Shown here: in pieces, positions 26,304 to 34,849 of the stretch
Layout: the number at the start of each line of letters is the position of its first letter
Numbering within the stretch: the first letter of the stretch is position 1
NCBI GenBank assembly: GCA_009773205.1
Contig: WPAE01000016.1
Coordinates: 1-64,000, forward strand
Length of the DNA: 64,000 bases
Reading direction: 5' to 3'
Source: Ignavibacteria bacterium
GTDB lineage: Bacteria > Bacteroidota > Ignavibacteria > Ignavibacteriales > Melioribacteraceae
Program-made: the position numbers and the translations under genes
The notes under the pieces: model-generated
What the model was told of the DNA's origin: nothing
What the model saw: the letters and a program-made list of their open reading frames with translations, nothing else
Database searches by the model: none

Positions 26304-28726
26304 TATAATAGTCCTTTCTTTTTTGCAGTAATATTAACAGATAATGTTGTAAATACAACTGCAGTTATTGAGCTAACAGGCATTAGGATTGCCGCTACTA
26401 ACGGAGAAAGAGTTCCGCTGAAAGCATAAGCTAAACCAATTACATTATAAATTAACGACAAAATAAAACCTGCTACAATAATTTTTTTGCTTGTTTTTGA
26501 AAATGTAATAAAATCTTTTATACGGTTGAACGACTTTGAGTCTAAAATCCCATCGCACGCGGGCGAAAAATTATTAGTGTTATCGGAAATTGATAATCCG
26601 ATATTGCTTTGCTTTAATGCACCTGCGTCGTTTAAACCATCGCCAAACATCAAAACTTTTTTGCCTTTCTTCTGCAAAAATTCAATAAAGTTAAGTTTAT
26701 CGTGTGGTGATTGGTGGAAATGAAGCTCTGCCATACTGCCGAAAAGCTTTCTAAGATTTTCTTTTTCCCCTTCGTTATCGCCGGAAAGGAGAACAAGATT
26801 ATAATTTTTTTCTAATGACGATATTAAACCTGCGAAGCCTTCTCTATATTTATTTGCAATTTCAAAGTACCCAAGAAACTTACTGTTAATTGATACAAAG
26901 ACTTGTGTAGATAATATTTCATCGGAATATTTTGCATCAACAAAATTTTTTGAGCCGATTTTTACAACAGAGCCATTAATTTCTGCCTCAATTCCTTTGC
27001 CTGTTTCTTCTTTGAAGTTAGTTGGAACTAAGAATCTTTCCGCACTCAAGAATTTGGAAATTGATATGCTTAAAGGATGAGCTGAGTTTCTTACGGCAGA
27101 TTTGATAATTATTTTTTCTTCTTCGGATAATTCTTTGCCCACAAAACTAACATTAGCAGTTCCATTTTCTGTAATAGTGCCGGTTTTATCGAAAACAATA
27201 GTATCAATAGATGCAAGCGCTTCCGCTACGTGAGTGTGTTTTAAGTAAAGTTTATTCTTCCCGAAAACTCTAAGCGTGTTGCCAAGTGTAAATGGTGATG
27301 TTAATGCCAGAGCGCAAGGACATGCAATAATAAGAACCGCCGTAACAGCGTTAAACGCTAATGTTGAATCAGAAGACCAGATAATACCTGCAATAATAGA
27401 AAGAGCAATAATTGCATAAGTAAAATGCTTGCTAACTAAGTTCGAGAATGCTGTAATTCCAGATTCTTCGCTTAGGCTTTCTTTTTTAAATGCTTTACTG
27501 TTCCAAAGCTGAGTTAAGTAGCTCTGAGAAACTTCTTTTATAGTTTCAATCTCAATAACGCTTCCTACTTGCTTGCCGCCTGCGTAAATCATTTCGCCGT
27601 TTTTTCTTTCAACTGGAATTGCTTCGCCGGTTACGAAGCTGTAATCAATGTTGGCGTTTCCTTTTATTAGAATTGAATCTGCTGGAATCAATTCGTTATT
27701 GCGTACAATTATTCTTTCGCCAACTTTAAGCTTCTCTACCGGAATAGTTGTTTCTTTATTCTCTTTGTGAACTGTAACTGCAATAGGGAAGTAAGATTTG
27801 TAGTTGCGCTCGAAGTTAAGTGTTTCGTATGTCTTGTTTTGGAAAAGCTTTCCAATAAGCAAGAAGAAAATCAATCCGGCAAGTGAATCAAGAAAACCAG
27901 CACCGTTTAAAAAAGCTATATCAATTATACTTCGTAGAAATAGAACTAAAATTCCGAGAGCTAATGGAACATCAAGATTAATTATCTTTTTGCGCAAACC
28001 TTTCCAAGCAGAAGTAAAATAATCAATAGAACTATAGAAGAATACCGGAAGCGAGAGAATAATATTTAGTACCGCAAAAATCTTTTTTAACTCTTCATGC
28101 TGGGCAACGTTAATAGAAAGATATTCCGGAAAACTTAATAACATAATATTGCCGAAGCAAAACCCGGCTATGCCAATTTTATAGTAAAGACTTTTGTAGT
28201 GGCTCTTTGCTTTTTCTTCTTTCTTATCTTCAAGATTTAGAAGTGGCTCGTAGCCTATAGAATCTAACAGTTCTACAATTCTTTTAAGCGAAGTTGTTTT
28301 TTCTAAGTAGGTGATAAATAATTTCTTCTGAAGAAAATTTACTTTTGAAGAAATTATGCCGCTGTTGAGGCTGTAAAGATTTTCCAAAATCCATATACAA
28401 GAACTGCAGTGTATCTGTGGAATATCGAAAGTAACGTTTGTTTTAACTCCGTTGGAAAAATCAATTAATTTTTGGCGAAGGTCAGCATCATCAAGAAAAT
28501 CATAATTGCGTTTAGTGTGATATTTTCTTGTTGTACCTGGATTTTTATCAATCGAATAGTAATTGCAAAGATTGTTTTCATCAAGAAGTTCAAAAACAGT
28601 TTTGCATCCATTGCAGCAAAAGACTTTTTCGATAAGTCTTATAGAATTGTCGGGGCATTCATCACCGCAATGGTAACAATTCTCTTTTGTTTCAACCAAT
28701 CTTTCTAATAGTTCTTTCTGTTCCAA
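26303..28726 (-). CDS. ccoI: CcoI/CopA2-type copper-exporting P-type ATPase for cbb3 assembly
   Basis: Heavy-metal P1B ATPase of 807 aa supplying copper to the oxidase. A Cys-rich N-terminal module (CYHCGDECP ... CCNGCKTVFELL, residues 17-48) typical of CcoI precedes an HMA domain with CSSC at 107-110. Then come eight helices with the metal channel CPCALALTSPFTLG, phosphorylation site DKTGTITENG, SAHPLS (HP motif) and GDGLNDAGAL. It is the first gene of the minus-strand oxidase operon and divergent from an SDR gene; a 19-nt palindrome lies in the shared upstream region. Confidence 0.95.
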   Translation of the reverse strand: MEQKELLERLVETKENCYHCGDECPDNSIRLIEKVFCCNGCKTVFELLDENNLCNYYSIDKNPGTTRKYHTKRNYDFLDDADLRQKLIDFSNGVKTNVTFDIPQIHCSSCIWILENLYSLNSGIISSKVNFLQKKLFITYLEKTTSLKRIVELLDSIGYEPLLNLEDKKEEKAKSHYKSLYYKIGIAGFCFGNIMLLSFPEYLSINVAQHEELKKIFAVLNIILSLPVFFYSSIDYFTSAWKGLRKKIINLDVPLALGILVLFLRSIIDIAFLNGAGFLDSLAGLIFFLLIGKLFQNKTYETLNFERNYKSYFPIAVTVHKENKETTIPVEKLKVGERIIVRNNELIPADSILIKGNANIDYSFVTGEAIPVERKNGEMIYAGGKQVGSVIEIETIKEVSQSYLTQLWNSKAFKKESLSEESGITAFSNLVSKHFTYAIIALSIIAGIIWSSDSTLAFNAVTAVLIIACPCALALTSPFTLGNTLRVFGKNKLYLKHTHVAEALASIDTIVFDKTGTITENGTANVSFVGKELSEEEKIIIKSAVRNSAHPLSISISKFLSAERFLVPTNFKEETGKGIEAEINGSVVKIGSKNFVDAKYSDEILSTQVFVSINSKFLGYFEIANKYREGFAGLISSLEKNYNLVLLSGDNEGEKENLRKLFGSMAELHFHQSPHDKLNFIEFLQKKGKKVLMFGDGLNDAGALKQSNIGLSISDNTNNFSPACDGILDSKSFNRIKDFITFSKTSKKIIVAGFILSLIYNVIGLAYAFSGTLSPLVAAILMPVSSITAVVFTTLSVNITAKKKGLL

Positions 28727-28771
28727 TCGTATAGTTTTGGTAAGTTCAATTTTCTATTCCAAGTTAATAAT

Positions 28772-28790
28772 TTTCGATATTATATCGAAA
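28772..28790. promoter_or_regulatory. palindrome in the ccoI / SDR divergent promoter region
   Basis: TTTCGATAT-T-ATATCGAAA is a perfect 9-bp inverted repeat with a 1-nt centre, 46 nt upstream of ccoI and 61 nt upstream of the SDR start. The size and location suit a dimeric regulator. It does not match the FNR consensus TTGAT-N4-ATCAA. Confidence 0.45.
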
Positions 28791-28850
28791 TATAATTGGA
28801 CTTTAATAACCGAGATTAAGAACTTTCCAGCAAAAAATTTTGAGGAAATT

Positions 28851-29618
28851 GTGGAATCGCTAAAAGGAAAAATAGTTTTTATTACCGGAGTTTCATCTGG
28901 TATTGGAAAATCCTGTGCTTATGCTTTTGCAGCAAAAGGCGCTAACGTAATTATTAGCGCACGAAGATTAGAAATAGTGGAAAAAGTTGCTCAAGATATA
29001 CGCGCCAAGTTTGGAGTAAAAGTTTTTGCATTAAAACTTGATGTTCGCAGCAGAGAAGAAATTGATAAAGCCGTTTTTTCACTGTCTGATGAATGGAAAG
29101 CAATTGATATTTTAATTAACAATGCCGGGCTCGCAAAAGGAATGAATAAATTTTACGAAGATGATGCAGACAACTGGGATGAGATGATTGATACTAACGT
29201 AAAGGGATTGCTCTTTGTAACAAAGGCAATACTTCCGGGAATGATAGAAAGAAAGTTTGGTCACATAATAAACATCGGTTCAATTGCCGGACACGAAGCT
29301 TATCCCAAAGGTGCGGTTTATTGCGCCACCAAGCATGCAGTTGATGCAATTACACGCTCGTTAAGAATGGATACAATTGATAAAAACATTTTAGTAAGTA
29401 CGATAGATGCCGGACTTGTTGAAACTAACTTTAGCAATATTCGTTTTGGAGATGCTGAGAAAGCAAAGAATGTTTACAAAGGTTTAACTCCACTAACCGG
29501 AGATGATGTAGCAGATGCAGTAGTATTCTGCGCTAGCCGTCCGGCTCATGTAAACATAGCAGAAATTACTTTGTTGGCTGCCCGCCAAGCTTCGGCAACA
29601 ATTTCTTATCGAGAATAA
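28851..29618 (+). CDS. short-chain dehydrogenase/reductase (SDR)
   Basis: NAD(P)-dependent oxidoreductase of about 255 aa. Cofactor loop TGVSSGIGKS, NNAG motif (DILINNAGLA), catalytic Ser in INIGSIAG and the YxxxK pair in VYCATKHAV are present, as in classical SDRs of the YdfG/serine dehydrogenase type. The track starts at TTG 28737 and adds 38 residues with no homology feel. GTG 28851 lies 5 nt after a GAGG ribosome site and begins VESLKGKIVFITG, so I use it. The substrate is unknown. Confidence 0.9.
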   Translation: MESLKGKIVFITGVSSGIGKSCAYAFAAKGANVIISARRLEIVEKVAQDIRAKFGVKVFALKLDVRSREEIDKAVFSLSDEWKAIDILINNAGLAKGMNKFYEDDADNWDEMIDTNVKGLLFVTKAILPGMIERKFGHIINIGSIAGHEAYPKGAVYCATKHAVDAITRSLRMDTIDKNILVSTIDAGLVETNFSNIRFGDAEKAKNVYKGLTPLTGDDVADAVVFCASRPAHVNIAEITLLAARQASATISYRE

Positions 29619-29621
29619 AAA

Positions 29622-29641
29622 AAGCCGGCTAATACCGGCTT
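29622..29641 (-). terminator. terminator of the YrdC/YciO gene (possibly bidirectional)
   Basis: AAGCCGG-CTAATA-CCGGCTT hairpin. Read on the minus strand it is followed by a run of T (CTTTTTTTATTC) 27 nt after the YrdC stop. It also begins 3 nt after the SDR stop, so it may serve both convergent genes, although the plus-strand tail is poor in T. Confidence 0.75.
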
Positions 29642-29667
29642 AATCCTAATGCCAAACTACTAACCGC

Positions 29668-30279
29668 TTAATAGAATATGCTTACATCACCTGCGCCAAC
29701 ACGCAAAACTTCCGGTTCTTCTCGGCTAAGATCAACTATACTTGATAGTTCGCCATCTAACGTTCCGGCAGCAAGCATTAAATCAACTTGGTTTTCAAAG
29801 AGCAATTTTATTTCTTCGGGGTTATGTAATGGTTCGCCGTTTCGTTTAGTAACACTTGTGCTAATAATTGGGTAGCCCAATTCTTTTGTTAGTTCTAAAG
29901 CTATGTTATGGTCCGGCACGCGGATACCAACCGTTTCTCTTTTCGACCATAGCTTTTTAGGAACTTCTTTTGCAGCGGGCAAAACAAATGTATAAGGACC
30001 AGGTAAGAGTTTCTTCATTGTTTTATAGGCATAATCAGAAACACGCGCATACTTGGCAATGTCTTTTAAGTTATGGCATATAAAACTAAATAACTTTGTG
30101 CCCGCATCTTGTTTAATATAATAAACGCGTTCAAGCGCTTCTTTGTTAAAGATGTCACAGCCAATTCCATAAACTGTATCGGTGGGATAAATTATAACGC
30201 CACCATTCTTTAGTACTTCAACAGCTTTGTTGATAAATCTTAACTGCGGTGTAACGGGATGAAGTTCGTAGTATTCCAT
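29668..30279 (-). CDS. YrdC/YciO-family (Sua5-like) threonylcarbamoyl-AMP synthase-type protein
   Basis: 203-aa YrdC-fold protein. GGVIIYPTDTVYGIGCD at residue about 27 is the family hallmark; LLPGPYTFVLPA, VGIRVPDHNIA and IISTSVTKRNGEPLHNPEEI follow. The length and absence of a Sua5 C-terminal domain fit the short YrdC/YciO branch. True TsaC activity (tRNA t6A) is possible but cannot be told from YciO by eye. A strong GGAAGGAG site precedes the ATG. Confidence 0.88.
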   Translation of the reverse strand: MEYYELHPVTPQLRFINKAVEVLKNGGVIIYPTDTVYGIGCDIFNKEALERVYYIKQDAGTKLFSFICHNLKDIAKYARVSDYAYKTMKKLLPGPYTFVLPAAKEVPKKLWSKRETVGIRVPDHNIALELTKELGYPIISTSVTKRNGEPLHNPEEIKLLFENQVDLMLAAGTLDGELSSIVDLSREEPEVLRVGAGDVSIFY

Positions 30280-30756
30280 AAAATACTCCTTCCTTAATAG
30301 ATTAATATGCTGAACAGCTTAGGTAGAAATTTTGCTGCGGTTTAACAATGCAGCTTTACACACACTTTTCCCTTTTTGGAATAAACATATTTATTGTAGA
30401 TATAGTTCGGGTAAGAATTTGGAACAACTTTTATCTCCATTTCGTGGTCTTTGAAATGTTCTACCTTAAATAAACAAGTTAAAGTCAAATTGTCAATAGC
30501 AATTTTTTGTTTTTTGGAATTTGAACTTTTGTATCACTTCTTTTGATTGCGCTCATGCCTGTAGCTTGCAGGTTAGCGAGAGAATTAGTTTCTGGCAATG
30601 TTGCAAATATGTTTCTCGCAGTTGCGCAAAAAATGCTTAAATAAAATCTTTTCTTTGCGTTCTTGGTCCTTAGCAAGAATATGTTTCTTGTAAAACAAAC
30701 GATTTTCATTCTCAAACTCAATTTTGCTATTTTTCAACAGTTATTAAAAGAGATTT
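30280..30756. other. 477-bp intergenic stretch without a recognisable gene
   Basis: Holds the upstream regions of the YrdC gene (minus) and queC (plus). The track's 78-aa minus ORF has no ribosome site, a Thr/Asn/Lys-rich sequence and no recognisable family, so I do not call it. I found no riboswitch-like preQ1 aptamer by eye. Confidence 0.5.
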
Positions 30757-31443
30757 ATGACAGACAAAAAATTAGCGGTTGTTGCGGTAAGCGGCGGAAT
30801 GGATAGCTGTGTTACTGCTGCAATTGCAAATCAAAATTACAATTTGGCTTTTATTCATATTAACTATGGGCAGCGTACCCAAGAACGTGAGTTGAAATCA
30901 TTTTACGAAATTGCTGCTTTCTACAATGCAGAAAAGAGATTAGTGATTGACCTTGCACATTTTGCAAAGATTGGCGGCTCATCGCTTACTGATAATACGA
31001 TTGAAATTACAAAAGCAGATTTGAACAATACAGAAATACCAAGTTCTTACGTTCCCTTTAGAAATGCGAACATTTTAAGTTCATGCACAAGCTGGGCAGA
31101 AGTTATTGGCGCGTGTGCAATATTTATCGGTGCAGTTTACGAAGATGCGAGCGGTTACCCGGATTGCCGTCCGGAGTTCTTTTCTGCTTACGAAAAAATG
31201 ATTGATCTTGGCACTAAGCCGGAAACTAAAATAAAAATTGAAACACCAATTATTCATTTTTCCAAAGCTGAGATTGTTAAAAAAGGAATTGAACTTGGCG
31301 CGCCGCTTCACTTAACTTGGTCTTGCTACCAAAGTGAAGATGAAGCCTGCGGCGTTTGCGATAGCTGTGCTTTCCGTTTGCGCGGATTTCAGCAAGCCGG
31401 AGTTGAAGACCCGATTCCCTACAAAATAAAACCTAAGTATTGA
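30757..31443 (+). CDS. queC: QueC, 7-cyano-7-deazaguanine synthase
   Basis: Converts 7-carboxy-7-deazaguanine to preQ0 with ammonia and ATP, a queuosine-precursor step. The PP-loop AVSGGMDSCVTA at residue 8, HINYGQRT, and the zinc site near the C-terminus (CYQSEDEACGVCDSCAFRL) are diagnostic. Length 228 aa is normal. queF, which reduces preQ0, lies 2.85 kb downstream on the same strand, with a restriction-modification cassette in between. An AAGAGA ribosome site precedes the ATG. Confidence 0.96.
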   Translation: MTDKKLAVVAVSGGMDSCVTAAIANQNYNLAFIHINYGQRTQERELKSFYEIAAFYNAEKRLVIDLAHFAKIGGSSLTDNTIEITKADLNNTEIPSSYVPFRNANILSSCTSWAEVIGACAIFIGAVYEDASGYPDCRPEFFSAYEKMIDLGTKPETKIKIETPIIHFSKAEIVKKGIELGAPLHLTWSCYQSEDEACGVCDSCAFRLRGFQQAGVEDPIPYKIKPKY

Positions 31444-31462
31444 GCTTGCCCGCCTTTGCGGG

Positions 31463-31523
31463 TGAAGGACGTAGAACTAAGAGTGAAGAACGTAGAGAGT
31501 AGAACGAAGAATGCAGAGTGAAT
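31463..31523 (+). repeat. degenerate GAAGAACGTAGA mini-repeat array
   Basis: Variants of GTGAAGAACGTAGA occur about four times in a row between queC and the methyltransferase, and the methyltransferase ATG (31511) falls inside the last variant. The 17-mer AGAGTGAAGAACGTAGA occurs again after murI at 39.67 kb, marking a dispersed repeat. Confidence 0.65.
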
Positions 31524-33091
31524 TAATTACCATAAAAGAAGCTAGTGAATGGATAAGCATTCAATACAAAAAGAATGTTACTCCATCAAATATTTCTTAT
31601 CTAGTGAACTACGGACGGATTACAAAGTTTGGAAGTAATGGCTCAACACTTGTAAGTCGAGAAGAAGTGGCTAAGTATTATGATTCATACTATGGAAATA
31701 GGAAGATAAATTGGAAAGAGAAATTAGGCGAGGATATTGATTGGCATTTGTCGTTTGAACAGTATAAGGAGGCTGAGACAACAAAACATGTACATCGGCT
31801 TCATCCTTATAAGGGGAAATTTATTCCGCAGTTGGTAGAGTATTTTTTGGATGAACACTTTGATGAATTTAAGAAGGCAGTTTATTTCAGAAAGGGAGAC
31901 ATAGTTTTAGATCCATTCTGTGGAAGTGGGACAACGCTTGTTCAAGCAAATGAACTTGGAATAAATGCACTTGGAATTGACATTTCAGTATTTAATTCTT
32001 TGATCAGCAATGTAAAGGTGGGGAAATATGATTTGTTGGATTTGACAAATGAATTAAAAAAGATAAGCAAAAAACTTAACGAGTTTGTTGTTTATTCAAA
32101 TACTATCAAGTTCGAACAAGAGCTGCTTGAAAAACTTTCTGAATTCAACAACGAATTTTTTCCTTCTCCAGCCTTTAAGGTTGAAGTGAAGAATAAAAGG
32201 GTTGATGAAAATAAGTATGGCAGTGAAAAAGAAAAACAGTTCTTGCCTATCTATAAGAAACTTGTTGATGAATATTGGATAGAGCTAAGGCAAGAAAGCG
32301 AGGGAAATTTTATTGACAAGTGGTTTCTAAAACATGTTAGGACTGAGATTGATTTTGTATTCGAACAAATAAAAAAAATTAAAAATCAAAACACTAAGAA
32401 AGCTGCAACTATAATATTAAGTAGGACGATTAGATCTTGCCGAGCAACCACTCATTCAGATTTGGCAACTTTACTTGAACCTGTAACAACAACATATTAT
32501 TGTTCTAAACACGGCAAGATTTGTAAGCCGCTTTTTTCAATACTCGGCTGGTGGGAAAGGTATTCAAAAGACACTATCAAGCGTCTGGCTGAATTTAACA
32601 CATTAAGGACTTCTACATACCAACACTGTTTTACCTCTGATGGAAGAGTTATAGATTTATTTTGTGAATCCGAGAAAGTAAATTCAAACTTTACTGCATT
32701 GCTTAAAAAGCAAAAGATTGCCGGAATTTTTTCAAGTCCGCCTTATGTTGGTTTGATTGATTATCATGAACAACACGCATATGCATACGATTTATTCGGC
32801 TTTAAACGAAAGGATGAATTAGAAATTGGGCCACTAAGCAAAGGACAAGGAAAAGAGGCAAAAGAATCGTATGTAAACGGAATTGCTGATGTATTGATTA
32901 ATTGCAAAAGATTTCTTGCTGATGATTACAATATTCTTCTTGTTGCAAACGATAAATATAATTTATACCCAGCTATTGCAGAAAAAGCTGGAATGAAAAT
33001 AGTACAACAGTACAATCGCCCTGTATTAAACAGAACCGAAAAAGATAAAGGTGCGTATTCGGAAAGCATTTTTCATTTAAAAACAAAATAA
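31511..33091 (+). CDS. type II DNA methyltransferase (N4-cytosine/N6-adenine class)
   Basis: Modification enzyme of a restriction-modification pair. Residues 1-60 look like a winged-helix DNA-binding head (LITIKEASEWISIQYK ... VSREEVAKYYD). Next is HRLHPYKGKFIPQLVEYFL, common in SPPY methyltransferases, then SAM motif I DPFCGSGTTLVQAN at 134-147. The catalytic motif IV SPPYVGLIDYHEQ is near 410, about 270 residues later. Motif order is I then IV. SPPY favours N4-cytosine, but this is not proof. The ATG lies in a mini-repeat. A small ORF and the endonuclease gene follow at 12- and 8-nt gaps, so the three form an operon. Confidence 0.9.
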   Translation: MQSELITIKEASEWISIQYKKNVTPSNISYLVNYGRITKFGSNGSTLVSREEVAKYYDSYYGNRKINWKEKLGEDIDWHLSFEQYKEAETTKHVHRLHPYKGKFIPQLVEYFLDEHFDEFKKAVYFRKGDIVLDPFCGSGTTLVQANELGINALGIDISVFNSLISNVKVGKYDLLDLTNELKKISKKLNEFVVYSNTIKFEQELLEKLSEFNNEFFPSPAFKVEVKNKRVDENKYGSEKEKQFLPIYKKLVDEYWIELRQESEGNFIDKWFLKHVRTEIDFVFEQIKKIKNQNTKKAATIILSRTIRSCRATTHSDLATLLEPVTTTYYCSKHGKICKPLFSILGWWERYSKDTIKRLAEFNTLRTSTYQHCFTSDGRVIDLFCESEKVNSNFTALLKKQKIAGIFSSPPYVGLIDYHEQHAYAYDLFGFKRKDELEIGPLSKGQGKEAKESYVNGIADVLINCKRFLADDYNILLVANDKYNLYPAIAEKAGMKIVQQYNRPVLNRTEKDKGAYSESIFHLKTK

Positions 33092-33103
33092 AGAAATACT
33101 GAA

Positions 33104-33364
33104 ATGGAAAAGTTATTTGCTGTTAATTATAAGCTTAGATATGTAGAAACAAGTGACTGGGGAGCCGAATACATAAAAGCCGAAAATAAAAATCAAGCTC
33201 TTGCAGTTTTTGCTAAATTGAAGAAGATAAAAACAAACAAGTTCAAGAATGCCAATAAGTGGGAATGGGAAGAAGGTGTTTGGACTGGAGAAATTCACAG
33301 TATAAACGTAGTTAAGACAATAACATGTTCTCATTGTAATGGCGCTGGAATTATTCATTTATAG
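33104..33364 (+). CDS. small protein between methyltransferase and endonuclease, CxxCxGxG C-terminus
   Basis: 86-aa protein of unknown function. Its position inside a tight three-gene operon (12 nt after the methyltransferase, 8 nt before the endonuclease) supports reality. The body is basic and aromatic (LRYVETSDWGAEYIKAENK, NKWEWEEGVWTGEI), resembling phage-type DUFs with a W-rich beta sheet. It ends in CSHCNGAGIIHL, one CxxCxGxG unit as found in DnaJ zinc-binding repeats. Alone it gives half a zinc site, so dimerisation or pairing with another protein would be needed. A controller (C) protein role is conceivable, but no helix-turn-helix is visible. Confidence 0.65.
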   Translation: MEKLFAVNYKLRYVETSDWGAEYIKAENKNQALAVFAKLKKIKTNKFKNANKWEWEEGVWTGEIHSINVVKTITCSHCNGAGIIHL

Positions 33365-33372
33365 GAAATAGT

Positions 33373-34155
33373 ATGGCATTAACTAAAGAGCAAAGGGAAA
33401 AAATAAAGGTTCTTCTCGTCAGAAAAATTGAGAATAAACTCAAGAAGTATGGAAGAGAAACATCAGCCATGCCATTCTTAGCAAGATTGATTCAAGATAA
33501 TGAGAAAATCGCTTCTTATTCTTTCTTACATTCAATGGCAACAACGCTTGGTATGTCAATATATGAAGAGGTTTCCGTAATATTATGTCAACCATATACC
33601 ACTGAAGTGTTTAGAAATTATGGAATTGGAGGTGTGATTTCTAAATCTCAAAAAATTGTCATAAATAGTATTGTAAATGATTTAATTAACACTAAAGGTC
33701 CCAGCTCAATTTCAAGAGAGATTGAACATATTCTGAAAGCATCTTCATCCGGTGGAACTTTTCAAAAATCAGGAAATATAGCGGGCTTATATTTTCTTAA
33801 AAATGGTATTGAGCATTATTTTGAAATAAAAACCGTGAAGCCCAATAATGATGTTTTTGAAAAAAGTAAATCTAAATTGCTAGAATGGGTCGCAAGAAAA
33901 AGGAAAAATATTAAAGTATTTCTAGTATTTCCTTATAACCCATATCATCCAGAACCATACTCACGATTTACTGAAAATGGATTAATGGATTATGGTAATG
34001 ATTTCTTAGTCGGTAAAGATTACTGGAATTATATTGGAGGGAAAAATACTTTTCCACAATTACTTGAAGTGTTTGACGAAGTTGGGAAAGAATTCAAAGC
34101 AAGACTTCGTAAAAAATTCAAAGAAATTGCAAAACAAAAAATTGATAGCTATTAG
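33373..34155 (+). CDS. type II restriction endonuclease, TdeIII/MjaII-like
   Basis: Probable restriction enzyme partner of the upstream methyltransferase. The PD-(D/E)xK-type core is visible as EHYFEIKTVKPNNDVF near residue 155, preceded by a Gly/Ser-rich loop (SSSGGTFQKSGNIAGLYFL) and followed by IKVFLVFPYNPYHPEPY. This layout resembles the TdeIII family; known members of that family recognise GGNCC as far as I recall, but specificity here is untested. Length 260 aa fits. The stop is followed by about 140 nt before queF with no further gene of note. Confidence 0.78.
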   Translation: MALTKEQREKIKVLLVRKIENKLKKYGRETSAMPFLARLIQDNEKIASYSFLHSMATTLGMSIYEEVSVILCQPYTTEVFRNYGIGGVISKSQKIVINSIVNDLINTKGPSSISREIEHILKASSSGGTFQKSGNIAGLYFLKNGIEHYFEIKTVKPNNDVFEKSKSKLLEWVARKRKNIKVFLVFPYNPYHPEPYSRFTENGLMDYGNDFLVGKDYWNYIGGKNTFPQLLEVFDEVGKEFKARLRKKFKEIAKQKIDSY

Positions 34156-34295
34156 TATTATGGAACCACGGCTCATCATGAACATAAAAGAAATTATATA
34201 CCGCGAATTCAAAGTTGATCATGGATAATTACCTTTCACCTTGCTTCCACATTTTTGCTCCAAAGAATTTTTTTTAATTAATTTAGGTAAAGTAT

Positions 34296-34652
34296 ATGCA
34301 AGATAAAACTAAAATATTAGTTACGTTCCCAAATCCAAATCCGGGAAGAGATTACACAATTATTCATTACGCGCCGGAGTTCACTTCTGTTTGTCCTGTT
34401 ACCGGTCAGCCGGATTACGCTACAATTATACTTGAATATGTTGCTGATAAAATTTGCGTAGAATTAAAATCTTACAAGTTCTACTTGCAGTCTTACCGAA
34501 ATGATGGGATCTACTTTGAAGCAGTTACAAACAAAATTGCCAACGATTTAATTAAAGTAATGAAACCGCGTTATTTAAAGATTACGGCTAAATTTAACAC
34601 GCGCGGCGGAATTTCTTCGGATGTAATTGTTGAGCACAAAAAAAGAAAATGA
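34296..34652 (+). CDS. queF: QueF, NADPH-dependent preQ0 reductase
   Basis: Reduces the nitrile of 7-cyano-7-deazaguanine to preQ1. Short unimodular QueF (118 aa). The catalytic Cys lies in EFTSVCPVTGQPDYA, the catalytic Asp is in the same segment, and the QueF motif is ICVELKSYKFYLQSYRNDGIY. KITAKFNTRGGI near the C-terminus is also typical. It belongs functionally with queC but is separated from it by the restriction-modification operon. A repeat element starts directly at its stop codon. Confidence 0.96.
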   Translation: MQDKTKILVTFPNPNPGRDYTIIHYAPEFTSVCPVTGQPDYATIILEYVADKICVELKSYKFYLQSYRNDGIYFEAVTNKIANDLIKVMKPRYLKITAKFNTRGGISSDVIVEHKKRK

Positions 34653-34786
34653 GGTCATCTCAAAAGTCCAATTGTCATTTCGAGCTTGCCCCATATTTGC
34701 TGGGCGTGGTCGAGAAAAGAAAATTTTCGCTGCATTCACACTTCTACTTTACTCAGTGTGACGCTGAAAATAACTTTTGAGGTAGC
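34653..34786. repeat. MITE-like repeat with imperfect terminal inverted repeats
   Basis: Ends are GAGGTCATCTCAAAAGT on the left and ACTTTTGAGGTAGCC on the right, inverted copies sharing CTCAAAAGT plus a partly conserved outer half. The interior holds TGTCATTTCGAGC, a word typical of dispersed repeats in this group, and a CACACT/AGTGTG inverted pair. It begins at the queF stop codon. Only one copy is seen in this window. Confidence 0.6.
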
Positions 34787-34849
34787 CGATCAACAAATTT
34801 TAACTGACGAATTTCAATGAACTTCTTAAGTGATTAAAAAGGAGAGACT

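Noticed and set aside
30485-30721. 78-aa minus-strand ORF between the YrdC gene and queC
   Set aside because: No ribosome site, low-complexity basic/Thr-rich sequence, no recognisable domain; it most likely reflects chance translation of intergenic DNA.
34034-34228. 64-aa ORF overlapping the end of the endonuclease gene
   Set aside because: Most of it lies in a different frame within the endonuclease coding region and has no start context of its own.
30757-34652. Deazaguanine DNA-modification (dpd) system formed by queC, queF and the RM genes
   Set aside because: queC and queF are the standard preQ1 enzymes, and no dpdA/TGT-like or other dpd genes are present; the RM genes form a normal type II set.
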